A DNA stretch of 44,253 bases, taken from positions 1 to 44,253 of the forward strand of contig WJMC01000087.1 of NCBI GenBank assembly GCA_014728145.1. The letters run 5' to 3'. Below, piece after piece: positions 9,045-17,628 of the stretch. The notes beneath the pieces were generated by a model. That model did not search any database and was not told where the DNA came from. It saw nothing but the letters and a program-made list of their open reading frames with translations. This DNA is from Candidatus Zixiibacteriota bacterium. Its GTDB lineage: Bacteria; Zixibacteria; MSB-5A5; JAABVY01. Both the position numbers and the translations under genes were made by a program. Positions within the stretch are counted from its first letter, which is position 1, and each line of letters starts with the position of its first letter.

Positions 9045-9446
9045 ATGCCTCGTAAAAATTTCCTGGGTGTGGGATTTAAATTTCCGGTCGATGTCGACCG
9101 TCGTGGCGGTGTGGCGATGTCGCGCTATGAGGAATCGATCGAGGACGCAATCGTTTTGATTGTCGGCACCGCTTTTGGCGAGCGGCAGATGCGCCCTGAT
9201 TTCGGATGCGGTATCCATGATCTTGTCTTTGCTCCCAACAACGCCAACACCCGTGCCCTGGCGGTTTACCATGTCGAGGAAGCCCTGATAAAGTGGGAAC
9301 CCCGCATTGTCGAGGTCAAGGTGACCGCCGATACCGATCCCGAGCAACCGCATATAATCAATATAGCGATAGATTATAAAGTTCGTACAACCAACAATGT
9401 TTTTAATCTCGTGTATCCGTTCTACCTGCAAAAAAGTGAGGTCTGA
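9045..9446 (+). CDS. Baseplate wedge protein, gp25-like (Afp9)
   Basis: This protein initiates sheath assembly on the baseplate. It is a 133-residue member of the GPW/gp25 family. FGERQMRPDFGCGIHDLVF, near residues 47-65, and the WEPRI segment carrying the invariant EPR motif (E85, P86, R87) are diagnostic, as is the closing YKVRTTNNVFNLVYPFYL. In T4, T6SS (TssE) and PVC this EPR loop holds the sheath-baseplate contact. The start has an AGGAG ribosome binding site. The stop overlaps the start of the next baseplate gene as TGATG, so the two wedge proteins are probably made in a fixed ratio. Confidence 0.95.
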   Translation: MPRKNFLGVGFKFPVDVDRRGGVAMSRYEESIEDAIVLIVGTAFGERQMRPDFGCGIHDLVFAPNNANTRALAVYHVEEALIKWEPRIVEVKVTADTDPEQPHIINIAIDYKVRTTNNVFNLVYPFYLQKSEV

Positions 9447-12400
9447 TGCCAATAACTCCCCCAAATCTGGATGACAGGACCCATGCCGATATTATGGAGG
9501 AATTGCGTCGGCTGATTCCGCGTTATTGCCCGGAATGGACCGATCACAATCCTTCAGACCCGGGCATTACTCTTCTGGAACTGTTCGCCTGGTTGACCGA
9601 GATGAAAATCTACAAGCTCAACCGGATTACCGATAAGACCTATGTGGCACTTCTCGATTTGATCGGGATGTCGCTTCTGTTACCGCAACCGGCTCAATCG
9701 TACCTGACCTTTACACCCGGACAAGGGCTCGAAGAGAGTGTCGTGGTTCCAGCCGGTACCCAGATTGCCACCAGCCAGACCGAGGTGACCGACAGCGTGG
9801 TCTTCGAAACGGCCGAGGATCTGAGGCTGTCACCTGTAGATCTGGCCAGGGTTGTTACCACAGCCGGTGATTCGGTTTCCGACAACAGCAGTTTTATAAA
9901 TAACCCATCGCCGGACGGCTTTCCTGTGTTCGGGGGAGTATCACAGATCGAGAGAGCGGTCTTTGTGGGCGATGATAAATTTTCTGCGTTAACGGAATCG
10001 GCCAGCCTGTTTCTGCGTTTCAAAGGAGCCTCGGAGGAGGCGCGCGCGCTTTTAACGATGCTCGACTGGGAATATTTCAACGGCAAACGCTTCAAAGAAC
10101 TGAACACGAGATTGGTATACACCGAGACATTGGGTGAAAATGAGACCCTGATTGAAATCGCTGGTCCACTTGGCGACCTCGAAAAAACCGAAATCGACGG
10201 TGTTGAGACTTTCTGGTTTAAGGCTACACTGACCGCTATACCGTCGAGCGAGCAAATTACGGAACTGGACACGATCGCGGTCGAGGCCCGAATTGTCGAG
10301 GATGGTCCGACTCCTGAAGCCGGCTTCTCCAATATCGCAGGTTCGATCTTCCTGCCTTTGGATTTCTCTAAAAGCGTTTACCCATTCTCGGAAGAACCCA
10401 AGTACGATTTTGCTTTCTATATCTCCTCACCGGATATCTTCTCCAAGACCGAGGCGGAGGTGATCCTGGATATCGACCTGGCCGACCCCTCGGTTGTCGA
10501 AGCGCCGGTGGCATCTTCCGACCTTGAACTTCTCTGGGAATATTACAACGGTCGAAAATGGGTCGAGTTGGGTGCAACTTCGCCCACCGGGGTCAGCCGT
10601 CCGGCAGGAAAGTTCAACTTTACAGATTCGACACTTGCTTTCACACATTCGGGCGAGATCAAATTCGATCGTCCCGAGGATTTCAGCCCCACCAAGGTCA
10701 ACGGCCAGGAAGGTCACTGGATTCGGTGCAGGCTGATTAAAGGCAATTACGGTCAGGCTGGTCATTACGAACAGGTCGGTAAAAACTGGGTCTGGAAAGA
10801 TGATAACCCGCTCAGGCCACCCTGCATAAAGATGTTGACATTGCGTTACAACCAGAAGCCGGTGTTTGTTTCCAACCTGAAGTCCTATGCGGATTTCACA
10901 TATCGCGATTTCTCCGGGCTTATCAAAAAGGAATACAACCCATTTCAATTATTTGAAGAGCAGAGGGATCGTTCGCCCAGTCTCTATCTGGCATTTAAGT
11001 CGATCGCTGAAAAGGACAGTTACGGCATCTGCTTCATTGTCAAGGAAGACCAGCGGCTGCCTGTCGATGAGCTGACCACGCGTTATTTCGGGGATATTTT
11101 CGGAACTGAAAACCGGCAGGAACAGAAGTTGTGGTGGGAATACTATAACGGCAAGGACTGGGCAGACCTGATGCCGATCGATACTACCGAGAATTTTAAG
11201 TGTAGCGGACAGGTCAAATTCGATTTTCCGCGCGATTTCAAGCCGGTTGAAAAGTTCGGGCAGAAAAACTACTGGATTCGGTGTCGCTTTCAGGATGGCG
11301 GTTACGCTGTTGCGCCGATGCTCAAGGCGGTCCTGACTAATAGCGTAATGGGGCTCAACCAGTCCACGATAAGCGGGGAAATTTTGGGATCCTCAGACGG
11401 CACACCTGATCAGACTTATAAGTTTTCCAACCCTCCCGTTTTGGAGGGGCAGGAGATATGGGTTAGAGAAAACACTCCTCCTTCAAAAAAAGAAGAAGAA
11501 CAGATTAAGGCCGAAGAAGGTGACGACGCTATCGATACAGTCACTGACAATGCCGGCAATCCTTCCAAAATCTGGGTGAGGTGGCATGAGGTCGACAATT
11601 TCTATAACTCCGACGGCAGTGCGCGCCATTATATCCTCAATCATATCGAGGGCAAAATCAGATTTGGGGATGGTCGCAAGGGCATGAGACCCCCTTCGGG
11701 AACGAATTCGATCGTGGCCCGCCGCTATGCGACCGGCGGTGGTGAGCAGGGCAATGTCGGCAGTAAAAGCCTGACCATCCTTCGTCGGGCAAATCCAAAT
11801 ATAGCCTCGGTTATAAATTTCTTCCCGGCCAGTGGCGGGTCTGATCTGGAGACGGTCTCGGATGCCAAACAGCGCGCGCCACAGATTTTCCGCAACCGTT
11901 TCCGGGCGGTCACCCGCGAGGACTACGAATGGCTGGCTCAGAGAGCTTCGTCGCATATAGCACGTACGCATTGTATTGCCAACACACCAGCGGAGGGCGA
12001 GGTTACATTGATCGTAATCCCGAAGGAGACTCCCGAACAGCGTGCCCGGGCGGATAAGATCACACCTTCGACACAGCTTTTGAACCTGGTGCGCGATTAT
12101 CTCGAACCGCGTCGTCTGTTGACAACCAGGCTCCATGTCGAGCGACCATCGTATTTGGAGGTCTCTTTTGAAATCCGTTACCAGGTAACCGCCACCGGTG
12201 CTGATCCCGAGCGGATCAAACGCGATCTTGAGCAGAATATCCGGCGTTACCTGCATCCGCTCTATGGAGGCAATGACGGCCGGGGATGGTCGTTCGGAAA
12301 AGCCTTGGTCAAGACCGATCTTTATAGAATTGTGGAAGATACCGAGGGCGTCGAATATGTCGACCGCCTTGAAATATATGATGAACAACGTAAACTGTTT

Positions 12401-12481
12401 ATAGACAAAATGAGGGCTCTGCCTAATCAGCTTTTCTATGTTGTCGATGTGAACAGCTTCCAGGTCAGAAGAGAGTATTGA
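9446..12481 (+). CDS. Large baseplate protein, Afp11-like (gpJ/gp6 family)
   Basis: This is the main structural component of the baseplate ring. The first 80 residues (NLDDRTHADIMEELRRLIPR, then EWTDHNPSDPGITLLELFAW) are the signature of the Afp11/TIGR02243-type putative baseplate proteins. The C-terminal third (about 740-1011) has the gpJ/gp6-like segment: ILNHIEGKIRFGDGRKGMRP, TREDYEWLAQRAS and LLTTRLHVERPSYLEV. Between these lie three copies of a beta module opening with W-E-Y-[YF]-N-G near residues 206, 363 and 563; copies 2 and 3 both end in W-I-R-C-R. At 1011 residues it is within the range of long family members. It starts by TGATG coupling to the gp25-like gene and ends overlapping the next start. 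Confidence 0.93.
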   Translation: MPITPPNLDDRTHADIMEELRRLIPRYCPEWTDHNPSDPGITLLELFAWLTEMKIYKLNRITDKTYVALLDLIGMSLLLPQPAQSYLTFTPGQGLEESVVVPAGTQIATSQTEVTDSVVFETAEDLRLSPVDLARVVTTAGDSVSDNSSFINNPSPDGFPVFGGVSQIERAVFVGDDKFSALTESASLFLRFKGASEEARALLTMLDWEYFNGKRFKELNTRLVYTETLGENETLIEIAGPLGDLEKTEIDGVETFWFKATLTAIPSSEQITELDTIAVEARIVEDGPTPEAGFSNIAGSIFLPLDFSKSVYPFSEEPKYDFAFYISSPDIFSKTEAEVILDIDLADPSVVEAPVASSDLELLWEYYNGRKWVELGATSPTGVSRPAGKFNFTDSTLAFTHSGEIKFDRPEDFSPTKVNGQEGHWIRCRLIKGNYGQAGHYEQVGKNWVWKDDNPLRPPCIKMLTLRYNQKPVFVSNLKSYADFTYRDFSGLIKKEYNPFQLFEEQRDRSPSLYLAFKSIAEKDSYGICFIVKEDQRLPVDELTTRYFGDIFGTENRQEQKLWWEYYNGKDWADLMPIDTTENFKCSGQVKFDFPRDFKPVEKFGQKNYWIRCRFQDGGYAVAPMLKAVLTNSVMGLNQSTISGEILGSSDGTPDQTYKFSNPPVLEGQEIWVRENTPPSKKEEEQIKAEEGDDAIDTVTDNAGNPSKIWVRWHEVDNFYNSDGSARHYILNHIEGKIRFGDGRKGMRPPSGTNSIVARRYATGGGEQGNVGSKSLTILRRANPNIASVINFFPASGGSDLETVSDAKQRAPQIFRNRFRAVTREDYEWLAQRASSHIARTHCIANTPAEGEVTLIVIPKETPEQRARADKITPSTQLLNLVRDYLEPRRLLTTRLHVERPSYLEVSFEIRYQVTATGADPERIKRDLEQNIRRYLHPLYGGNDGRGWSFGKALVKTDLYRIVEDTEGVEYVDRLEIYDEQRKLFIDKMRALPNQLFYVVDVNSFQVRREY

Positions 12482-13377
12482 TGGTTACCGGACAGGCGAC
12501 AGCGTCAAAGAAGATGCCGAAACTAATCGGGCATGATCTCGAAAAAGCAGAGAAGATCTGCGCGCTGGAACAGATACCGATCCGTTCGATTGAATTCGAG
12601 GAACACCCGGCACGCGAAGGTACGGTCATGCACCAGAATCCCCGGCCGGGTGAGGATGTGCCTGATGGTGGTATTCGTATCGTGGCCGCGTCGAAGAGCT
12701 ACCTGAATTATCTGCCCAATATCTATCGCATGTATGATGTCCGGCAGGGGAATTTCCTGAAACGCTTTCTGTGGCTTTTCAAGCATCCCGATCTGCCGAT
12801 TGATCGGATTCTGAACCGGATTCACACTTATTTCGAGCCCTACAACACTCCCTCTGAATTTCTACCATGGCTGGCATCGATACTGGCACTACCTCTCGAT
12901 GAGAGCTGGGATGAGGCCAAGAAGCGCGAATTGATCGCCAATATCGTGAAGATCTATAAACTGCGCGGTACTCCCCGTGGATTGTCGCTGTACCTCAAAA
13001 TTTACACCAACAGTGAACCGGAGATTATAGAGAATTACTGGCCCTTTAACGGTTTCCAGGTAGGAGTAGCTTCCACGGTCGGGGTCGATTCGATCATCAT
13101 CGGCTATATCGAGAAAGCGCATTGCTTCACAGTGAGGATCCCGCGTACCGTCGACGAGACCCCGCTGGAGATGATCCGCCGGATTCATGCCATAGTGCAG
13201 GCCGAGAAACCGGCTCATACGAACTATTACATGATCTTTGCCGAACCTGAGGTCGAAGAAGCCGACTTTATGCAGGTCGGAGTGGCTTCCATGATAGGTG
13301 TGGAATCATGGGTCGGAGAAACTGATAACAATCTTGATGAAATACAGGAAGGTGAACGAGATGACCGAGGAGAATAA
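12481..13377 (+). CDS. Afp12-like baseplate protein with N-terminal PASTA domain
   Basis: This is a phage tail protein I (P2 gpI/TIGR02242) homologue that should pair with the Afp11-like protein in the baseplate wedge. The tail domain covers about residues 78-260: YLPNIYRMYD, LPIDRILNRIHTYFEPYNTP, LPWLASILALPLDESW and YKLRGTPRGLSLYLKIYT. Fused in front is a PASTA domain at about residues 11-72 (MPKLIGHDLEKAEKICALEQ, then GTVMHQNPRPGEDVPDGG). PASTA modules usually bind peptidoglycan or muropeptides, or act as spacers. I am not aware of them as standard Afp12 parts. A short motif, QVGVAS-x(2)-GV-[DE]-S, occurs near residue 194 and again near 264. The upstream TTG at 12478 is passed over in favour of ATG 12481, which overlaps the previous stop. 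Confidence 0.88.
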   Translation: MVTGQATASKKMPKLIGHDLEKAEKICALEQIPIRSIEFEEHPAREGTVMHQNPRPGEDVPDGGIRIVAASKSYLNYLPNIYRMYDVRQGNFLKRFLWLFKHPDLPIDRILNRIHTYFEPYNTPSEFLPWLASILALPLDESWDEAKKRELIANIVKIYKLRGTPRGLSLYLKIYTNSEPEIIENYWPFNGFQVGVASTVGVDSIIIGYIEKAHCFTVRIPRTVDETPLEMIRRIHAIVQAEKPAHTNYYMIFAEPEVEEADFMQVGVASMIGVESWVGETDNNLDEIQEGERDDRGE

Positions 13378-14902
13378 GGAATTTAAGCGTGTATCCTTTT
13401 TCCGGGGCTTCTTCGCTTCGGAGGACGATTTCAATCACCTGGTTGACTACGACCTGGAGAAACACAGGCTCCACAACCGGTTGCATCATTCACCGGGGGT
13501 GATGTTGAACTTCTCCGGCGAACTGCGGGTGATCGCTCGTGAGAAAGGCGATTTCTCGATCGAGATCGCACCCGGTTACGCAATCGATGGGTTGGGTAAT
13601 GATATCTTCCTGTGGGAGACTAAGGTTCTGGCGATAGATGTTTCAAAGTATCGCCTGCCTATCGTTGTTTACCTGGTGTTGAAATATTTTGATGAACCGG
13701 TCGATTTCATAACCAACAAGGCAAATCCACAATATAAGGGTCACAAACGTATCGCCGAACGTGCCAAGCTCGAGTTTTCAGCCACTCCACCGGAAATCAC
13801 GGAGGGTATCGAATTAGCACGGGTTCGTCTGGAGGAGGATCTCAAGGATGTCAAAAATCCTGCCGATCCCAGGGCCCCGCAGGCTGGTGAACTGGACTGC
13901 CGTTTCGCACCGATCGCCGGTTCGTTCGGTTGGTTTTTGTCACCCGAAATAAAGTCCCGGATTTTTACCGTGTATAACGACATGAAAGTCGTTTTCATGC
14001 AACTCAACAAGCTCTATGATTTGAAGTATTCGCTGGAAGCATACCAGGCCGCCCTGACTGCCGAAATGGTTTCGATCGGTGGTAAAATCGATTTCCGCAA
14101 CGCCTTCGAATTGATCAGGATAATTGTTGATATCGAAAAAGAAATCTCTGCCGAACTGGAGAATACTCCCAATCTCTCGCAACGCAAGGAGGTCGGCGAA
14201 TACAAGGATAATTTGCAGGCACTTTTGAACCTGACCTCGGCATCGGATATTACATCCGAGGACCTCAATAACCTGATTATCTATCAATCCAAGGCATCCA
14301 ATTCTCTAAAAAAGCTTCTGGCTCCGAAGGTGGCTGAAATACGATCGGAAATCGAGGGAGAACTGGAGGAATTCAAGGGCGAACGGTTGTCCATGGATGA
14401 GATCAAGATCTGGTCGAAGGAATTCCCTGAGGAGCTTATGGTCGATGAGGTGCGTTACAAGCTCGTCGATTGGATCGATATCCTAAATGATCAGTCAGAA
14501 AAAGATCACGAGTTCAAGCTGGGCGGGGTCAAAGAAGAGCTTCGCCAGAAACAGAACTTCTTCTTCCCCGATGGTACCCGGATGTCCGATCGGGGGCGAT
14601 TGCACTGGGAAGGATTTGCGCAGTTCAAGATCAAGAATCTTAAACCGGAGCTCGATATTCTTATGATCCGTCGGATCGACTATGCTTACGGCGGACTTAA
14701 AACTGATATCGAAGTCGATGGCGAGAAAGTCGGTGTCTGGGAAATCTCCGGTAATGACCGTAAGTATCGCTGGCGCAATATGCCGTACATAATAAATGGG
14801 AAATTCATTACCAAAGAGGAAGTGGTTGTAAAACAGACGGCTATCTCAGCGGAACGTGATGTCAATATGTTCGGTTACTGGTTTTACCAGGCGATCGTAT
14901 AA
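13361..14902 (+). CDS. Probable baseplate adaptor or fibre-related protein
   Basis: No name can be given with certainty. The N-terminal 90 residues (FFRGFFASEDDFNHLVDY, EKHRLHNRLHHSPGV, then IEIAPGYAIDGLGNDIFL) follow the pattern HNRxLHxxGV...PGYALDxxGNEI that I associate with poorly characterised proteins in eCIS and phage-like loci, at the position where fibres or adaptors attach. Residues about 205-365 look helical or coiled, and the last 100 residues are beta-rich. There is no signal peptide or transmembrane segment. ATG 13361 is chosen because AGGAAGGTG at 13346-13354 precedes it. This start overlaps the Afp12-like gene by 17 bases; a longer reading from 13298 would overlap it much more. 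The position after Afp12 corresponds to the fibre gene afp13. Confidence 0.7.
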   Translation: MTEENKEFKRVSFFRGFFASEDDFNHLVDYDLEKHRLHNRLHHSPGVMLNFSGELRVIAREKGDFSIEIAPGYAIDGLGNDIFLWETKVLAIDVSKYRLPIVVYLVLKYFDEPVDFITNKANPQYKGHKRIAERAKLEFSATPPEITEGIELARVRLEEDLKDVKNPADPRAPQAGELDCRFAPIAGSFGWFLSPEIKSRIFTVYNDMKVVFMQLNKLYDLKYSLEAYQAALTAEMVSIGGKIDFRNAFELIRIIVDIEKEISAELENTPNLSQRKEVGEYKDNLQALLNLTSASDITSEDLNNLIIYQSKASNSLKKLLAPKVAEIRSEIEGELEEFKGERLSMDEIKIWSKEFPEELMVDEVRYKLVDWIDILNDQSEKDHEFKLGGVKEELRQKQNFFFPDGTRMSDRGRLHWEGFAQFKIKNLKPELDILMIRRIDYAYGGLKTDIEVDGEKVGVWEISGNDRKYRWRNMPYIINGKFITKEEVVVKQTAISAERDVNMFGYWFYQAIV

Positions 14903-14922
14903 CAATAATAAAAGGCAGGCAG

Positions 14923-15384
14923 ATGAGACTAAATATTTTTGGAAAATTTTTTAGATTTGGACGAAAGGATGTTCCCAAAATGCCAAAGCGCGACAAGAAG
15001 AAATCTCAGGCTACGCGTGTTGTTGACGCGCGCGGCGCCGGACGAGGTAAGACCCGTGTGGTTGGTGTCGGCTCCACGGTGGAGGATCTGCCGGTTGTCG
15101 GCTGGCTGGTTATTATAAACGGTGAATTCAAGGGCCAGGATTATCGTCTCGATGATCGCAAGTACACGCTCGGCCCGACCGAAAACGAAGATATCGTCGT
15201 GCGTGACGATTATCTTTCTTCGCCCCATTGCGCCATCCGTTATGAAAACGGCAGTTTCTATATCAACGATCTCGGCTCTAAAAACAAGACCTATGTCAAC
15301 GGCGAGGTACAGACCGAGTGGGAACTGATCGACAATGACCATATCAAGATCGGCAAGACCGAGATGATCTTCAAATGTCTCTAA
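14923..15384 (+). CDS. Soluble FHA-domain protein
   Basis: This is a cytoplasmic phosphothreonine-reader protein of the injection-system operon. The FHA domain spans about residues 64-153: VIINGEFKGQDYRL, then the LSSPHCAIRYENGSFYINDL core and SKNKTYVNG. The usual Gly-Arg before the acidic loop is Gly-Pro here (YTLGPTENEDI), so the arginine that contacts the phosphate backbone is missing. The basic N-terminal tail carries two threonines in similar settings, ATRVVD (T31) and KTRVVG (T44), reminiscent of the phosphorylated tails of GarA/OdhI-type FHA proteins. An internal Met (MPKRDKKK) is an alternative start. It follows the adaptor gene by 20 bases. It is a likely kinase substrate and scaffold; in type VI secretion the analogous position is filled by Fha1. 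Confidence 0.85.
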   Translation: MRLNIFGKFFRFGRKDVPKMPKRDKKKSQATRVVDARGAGRGKTRVVGVGSTVEDLPVVGWLVIINGEFKGQDYRLDDRKYTLGPTENEDIVVRDDYLSSPHCAIRYENGSFYINDLGSKNKTYVNGEVQTEWELIDNDHIKIGKTEMIFKCL

Positions 15385-15398
15385 GCAGGAGGGGGGAT

Positions 15399-17618
15399 AT
15401 GCATAAAGACTTCAGGCCCGTTTGGATTCTGCTTTTCTTATTGTTATTTTGCGCGCAGGCTTCCGCGATTAAAGTAGAGACCCAGCCGCGCATCAAACTA
15501 CCTTCGGGTACCGGCGATACGGAGGTCTCCAATGTCAAGGCGATCTATGTCGGTCCCAAGGGAGAGATCTTTATCGGTTCGGCCCGCAACAACCGGGTCA
15601 AGGTCTATTCCTCCAACGGCCAGTACCTGCGCACCATCCCGTCCTCGGGCGACGATAATATCGACGTGCCCCAGGATATCGATATCGGCGTCGATGGCTC
15701 GATCTATGTCGTCGACCGTGACCGCGATGAGCTCAGTAAGTTCGATGAAAACGGTTTACGAATGGGTACTCTGGGCGGTGAAAAAGCATTTGATCGGCCG
15801 ATGTCGGTCTCGGTGGCGCGCGATGGCAGGGTGTATGTGGCCGATAAAGACAAGGAATCGGTACAGATATTCAATCCCTCCGGGCAGAAACTGGGAAGTC
15901 TGCAGGGAGCCGGTTTCGATGAGCCGATTGCGGTCGATGTAGACCACCAGGGCAGAGTCTTTGTGCTCGATAAAAAACGCAAGTCGGTACAGGTCTTCAA
16001 TTCTGACAATGAATTCCTCAAAGAAATCCGGATTGCCTACGCAGGTAAGGAAATCGACGAACCTGTCGATTTGTGTGTCAACCAGCATGGCGAGGTGCTG
16101 GTCCTCGACGAGGACGAGAAAGTGTTTTATTTTATGGCCGACTATGAGACCTCGGAATGGTCACGGCCGTATGGCGGAATGTTCGATAAGCCGATCTCAA
16201 TCGATGTTGTTGGAAGAGATATCGTCTATGTCCTCGACAACAAGGACGAGATAATTTGGAAATTTAAGCTCTCCGAATTGCCTTCTCTGGTCAAAGAAAA
16301 GACAGTCAAGGAATCGATAGTCAAGAAAGCTGTGATCTCGACCAACATCGATGCTGAAGCCAATGTCTATGTCAACCGTTTGCTTCCCGATGATGACATG
16401 GTTGTCCTGTCGGTATTTGAAAACAATCGCAATATCGCCACAGGTTTGATCGCTGAAAACTTTACAAGGGTGGAAGTCGATGGTGAAGCGCTCGATGTGA
16501 AATCAGCGGAGGCATTGTTCTCTTCCGGTGAGATCGATTTTATCTTCATTCTTGGAACCGCTGAGCTTCGTGCTAACGAGCTGAGTGAAGTACGTGAAAA
16601 AATCACGACGGAGTTTTTAAGCAAGCTGGATGAGTCCCGTCACCGCGTGGCGTTTTTTACCTGTGCCGGTGATGTTGAGATGGCCTTGCCGTTGGAAAAA
16701 TCTTTCTCAAAACAGAAATCAGCAGTAGAAAAGCTGGAGTTTGATGGCGATAAAGTGGTGCTCTATGATGGTATCTTGAGCGCATTATCGTACTACGATT
16801 CACTTCAAAGCGATACATATCCAATCTTCATAGTGTTCACTAACTCTGACGATAAATCCAGCCGCAACAGCTTTAATACACTCGAAAAGTACAAACGCTC
16901 GCATGGCCTTCCTCAGGTCTATACGCTGGTCTATGACGACAAAAAAGATCCTCAGATGCTTGAGGATCTCAAGAAGATCGCTGATTTTTCGGGCGGTTTC
17001 CTCTACTCTGCGGACAAGCGTGACATGATCTATTTTCTCTTCCGGCGGGCTGTCGCGCTCATCCGCGGTCAATACTGGCTGGCCTTAAACAACCTGCCCA
17101 CGGAGGGTGAACTCACTGTCGATGTCGATGTCGATCTGGATGGAAACGTCCTGACAGAAACTCATCCGTATTCTGAACCGAGTGGTGAAGAAGTTGATAT
17201 CAAGGGGAAATCGTTTTTTGAAAAATATGGCCTGATCCTTTTGATTATACTGCTGGTGATTATCCTGTTAATCATCATCATTATCATATTGAAGAAAGCT
17301 TCTGAGAAATCAAAGGCACCGATAGGCGAGGCACGGCTGGAAGTCAAGTCGGGCAGTGCATCCCAGAAAGAATACCGCCTGCGCAAAGGGGTTAATAAGA
17401 TCGGATCCGCAAACGACAACGATATCGTCCTTCAGGTAGAGGGAATCTCTGGCCATCATGCAATAATCGAGTTTGCCGGCGGTAAATATACGCTTGTCGA
17501 TTCCGATTCTACTAACGGGACCTATGTGAATCGTAATCGAATCGACCGGCGGATTTTGATCAACAATGATGTGATCAGTATTGCTTCTGTGGTTGATTTC
17601 GTGTTTAAAACCGGATAG
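15399..17618 (+). CDS. NHL beta-propeller / VWA-like / TM / FHA membrane protein
   Basis: This 739-residue single-pass membrane protein has an unusual domain chain. It has a signal peptide (WILLFLLLFCAQASA, cleavage near residue 23). Next come about six NHL-type propeller blades at residues 30-300, with repeats of the form DVDHQGRVFVLDKKRKSVQV. A Rossmann-like region at about 345-580 resembles a VWA domain but lacks a clear DxSxS site. A transmembrane helix (about 611-634, almost all Leu/Ile) precedes a C-terminal FHA domain at about 645-738. The propeller and VWA-like parts should face the periplasm and the FHA the cytoplasm. The FHA has IGSANDNDI in place of IGR, and SGHH at the Ser-x-x-His site. 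Start 15399 is set by AGGAGGGGGG at 15387-15396. It could transmit an envelope signal to the FHA/kinase network or anchor the machine. Confidence 0.85.
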   Translation: MHKDFRPVWILLFLLLFCAQASAIKVETQPRIKLPSGTGDTEVSNVKAIYVGPKGEIFIGSARNNRVKVYSSNGQYLRTIPSSGDDNIDVPQDIDIGVDGSIYVVDRDRDELSKFDENGLRMGTLGGEKAFDRPMSVSVARDGRVYVADKDKESVQIFNPSGQKLGSLQGAGFDEPIAVDVDHQGRVFVLDKKRKSVQVFNSDNEFLKEIRIAYAGKEIDEPVDLCVNQHGEVLVLDEDEKVFYFMADYETSEWSRPYGGMFDKPISIDVVGRDIVYVLDNKDEIIWKFKLSELPSLVKEKTVKESIVKKAVISTNIDAEANVYVNRLLPDDDMVVLSVFENNRNIATGLIAENFTRVEVDGEALDVKSAEALFSSGEIDFIFILGTAELRANELSEVREKITTEFLSKLDESRHRVAFFTCAGDVEMALPLEKSFSKQKSAVEKLEFDGDKVVLYDGILSALSYYDSLQSDTYPIFIVFTNSDDKSSRNSFNTLEKYKRSHGLPQVYTLVYDDKKDPQMLEDLKKIADFSGGFLYSADKRDMIYFLFRRAVALIRGQYWLALNNLPTEGELTVDVDVDLDGNVLTETHPYSEPSGEEVDIKGKSFFEKYGLILLIILLVIILLIIIIIILKKASEKSKAPIGEARLEVKSGSASQKEYRLRKGVNKIGSANDNDIVLQVEGISGHHAIIEFAGGKYTLVDSDSTNGTYVNRNRIDRRILINNDVISIASVVDFVFKTG

Positions 17619-17628
17619 GTGTGTGTAA

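Noticed and set aside
11483-12388. Long minus-strand open frame (about 300 codons) opposite the Afp11-like gene
   Set aside because: It lies wholly within a well-supported baseplate gene, has no ribosome binding site or recognisable domain, and reads like the reverse of its codon pattern.
12478-12483. TTG start for the Afp12-like gene
   Set aside because: The adjacent ATG at 12481 gives the TGATG coupling seen at other junctions of the operon.
1949-14902. Prophage or phage tail remnant
   Set aside because: There are no capsid, portal, terminase, lysis or integrase genes; the gene order and the attached signalling genes fit a domesticated contractile injection system instead.
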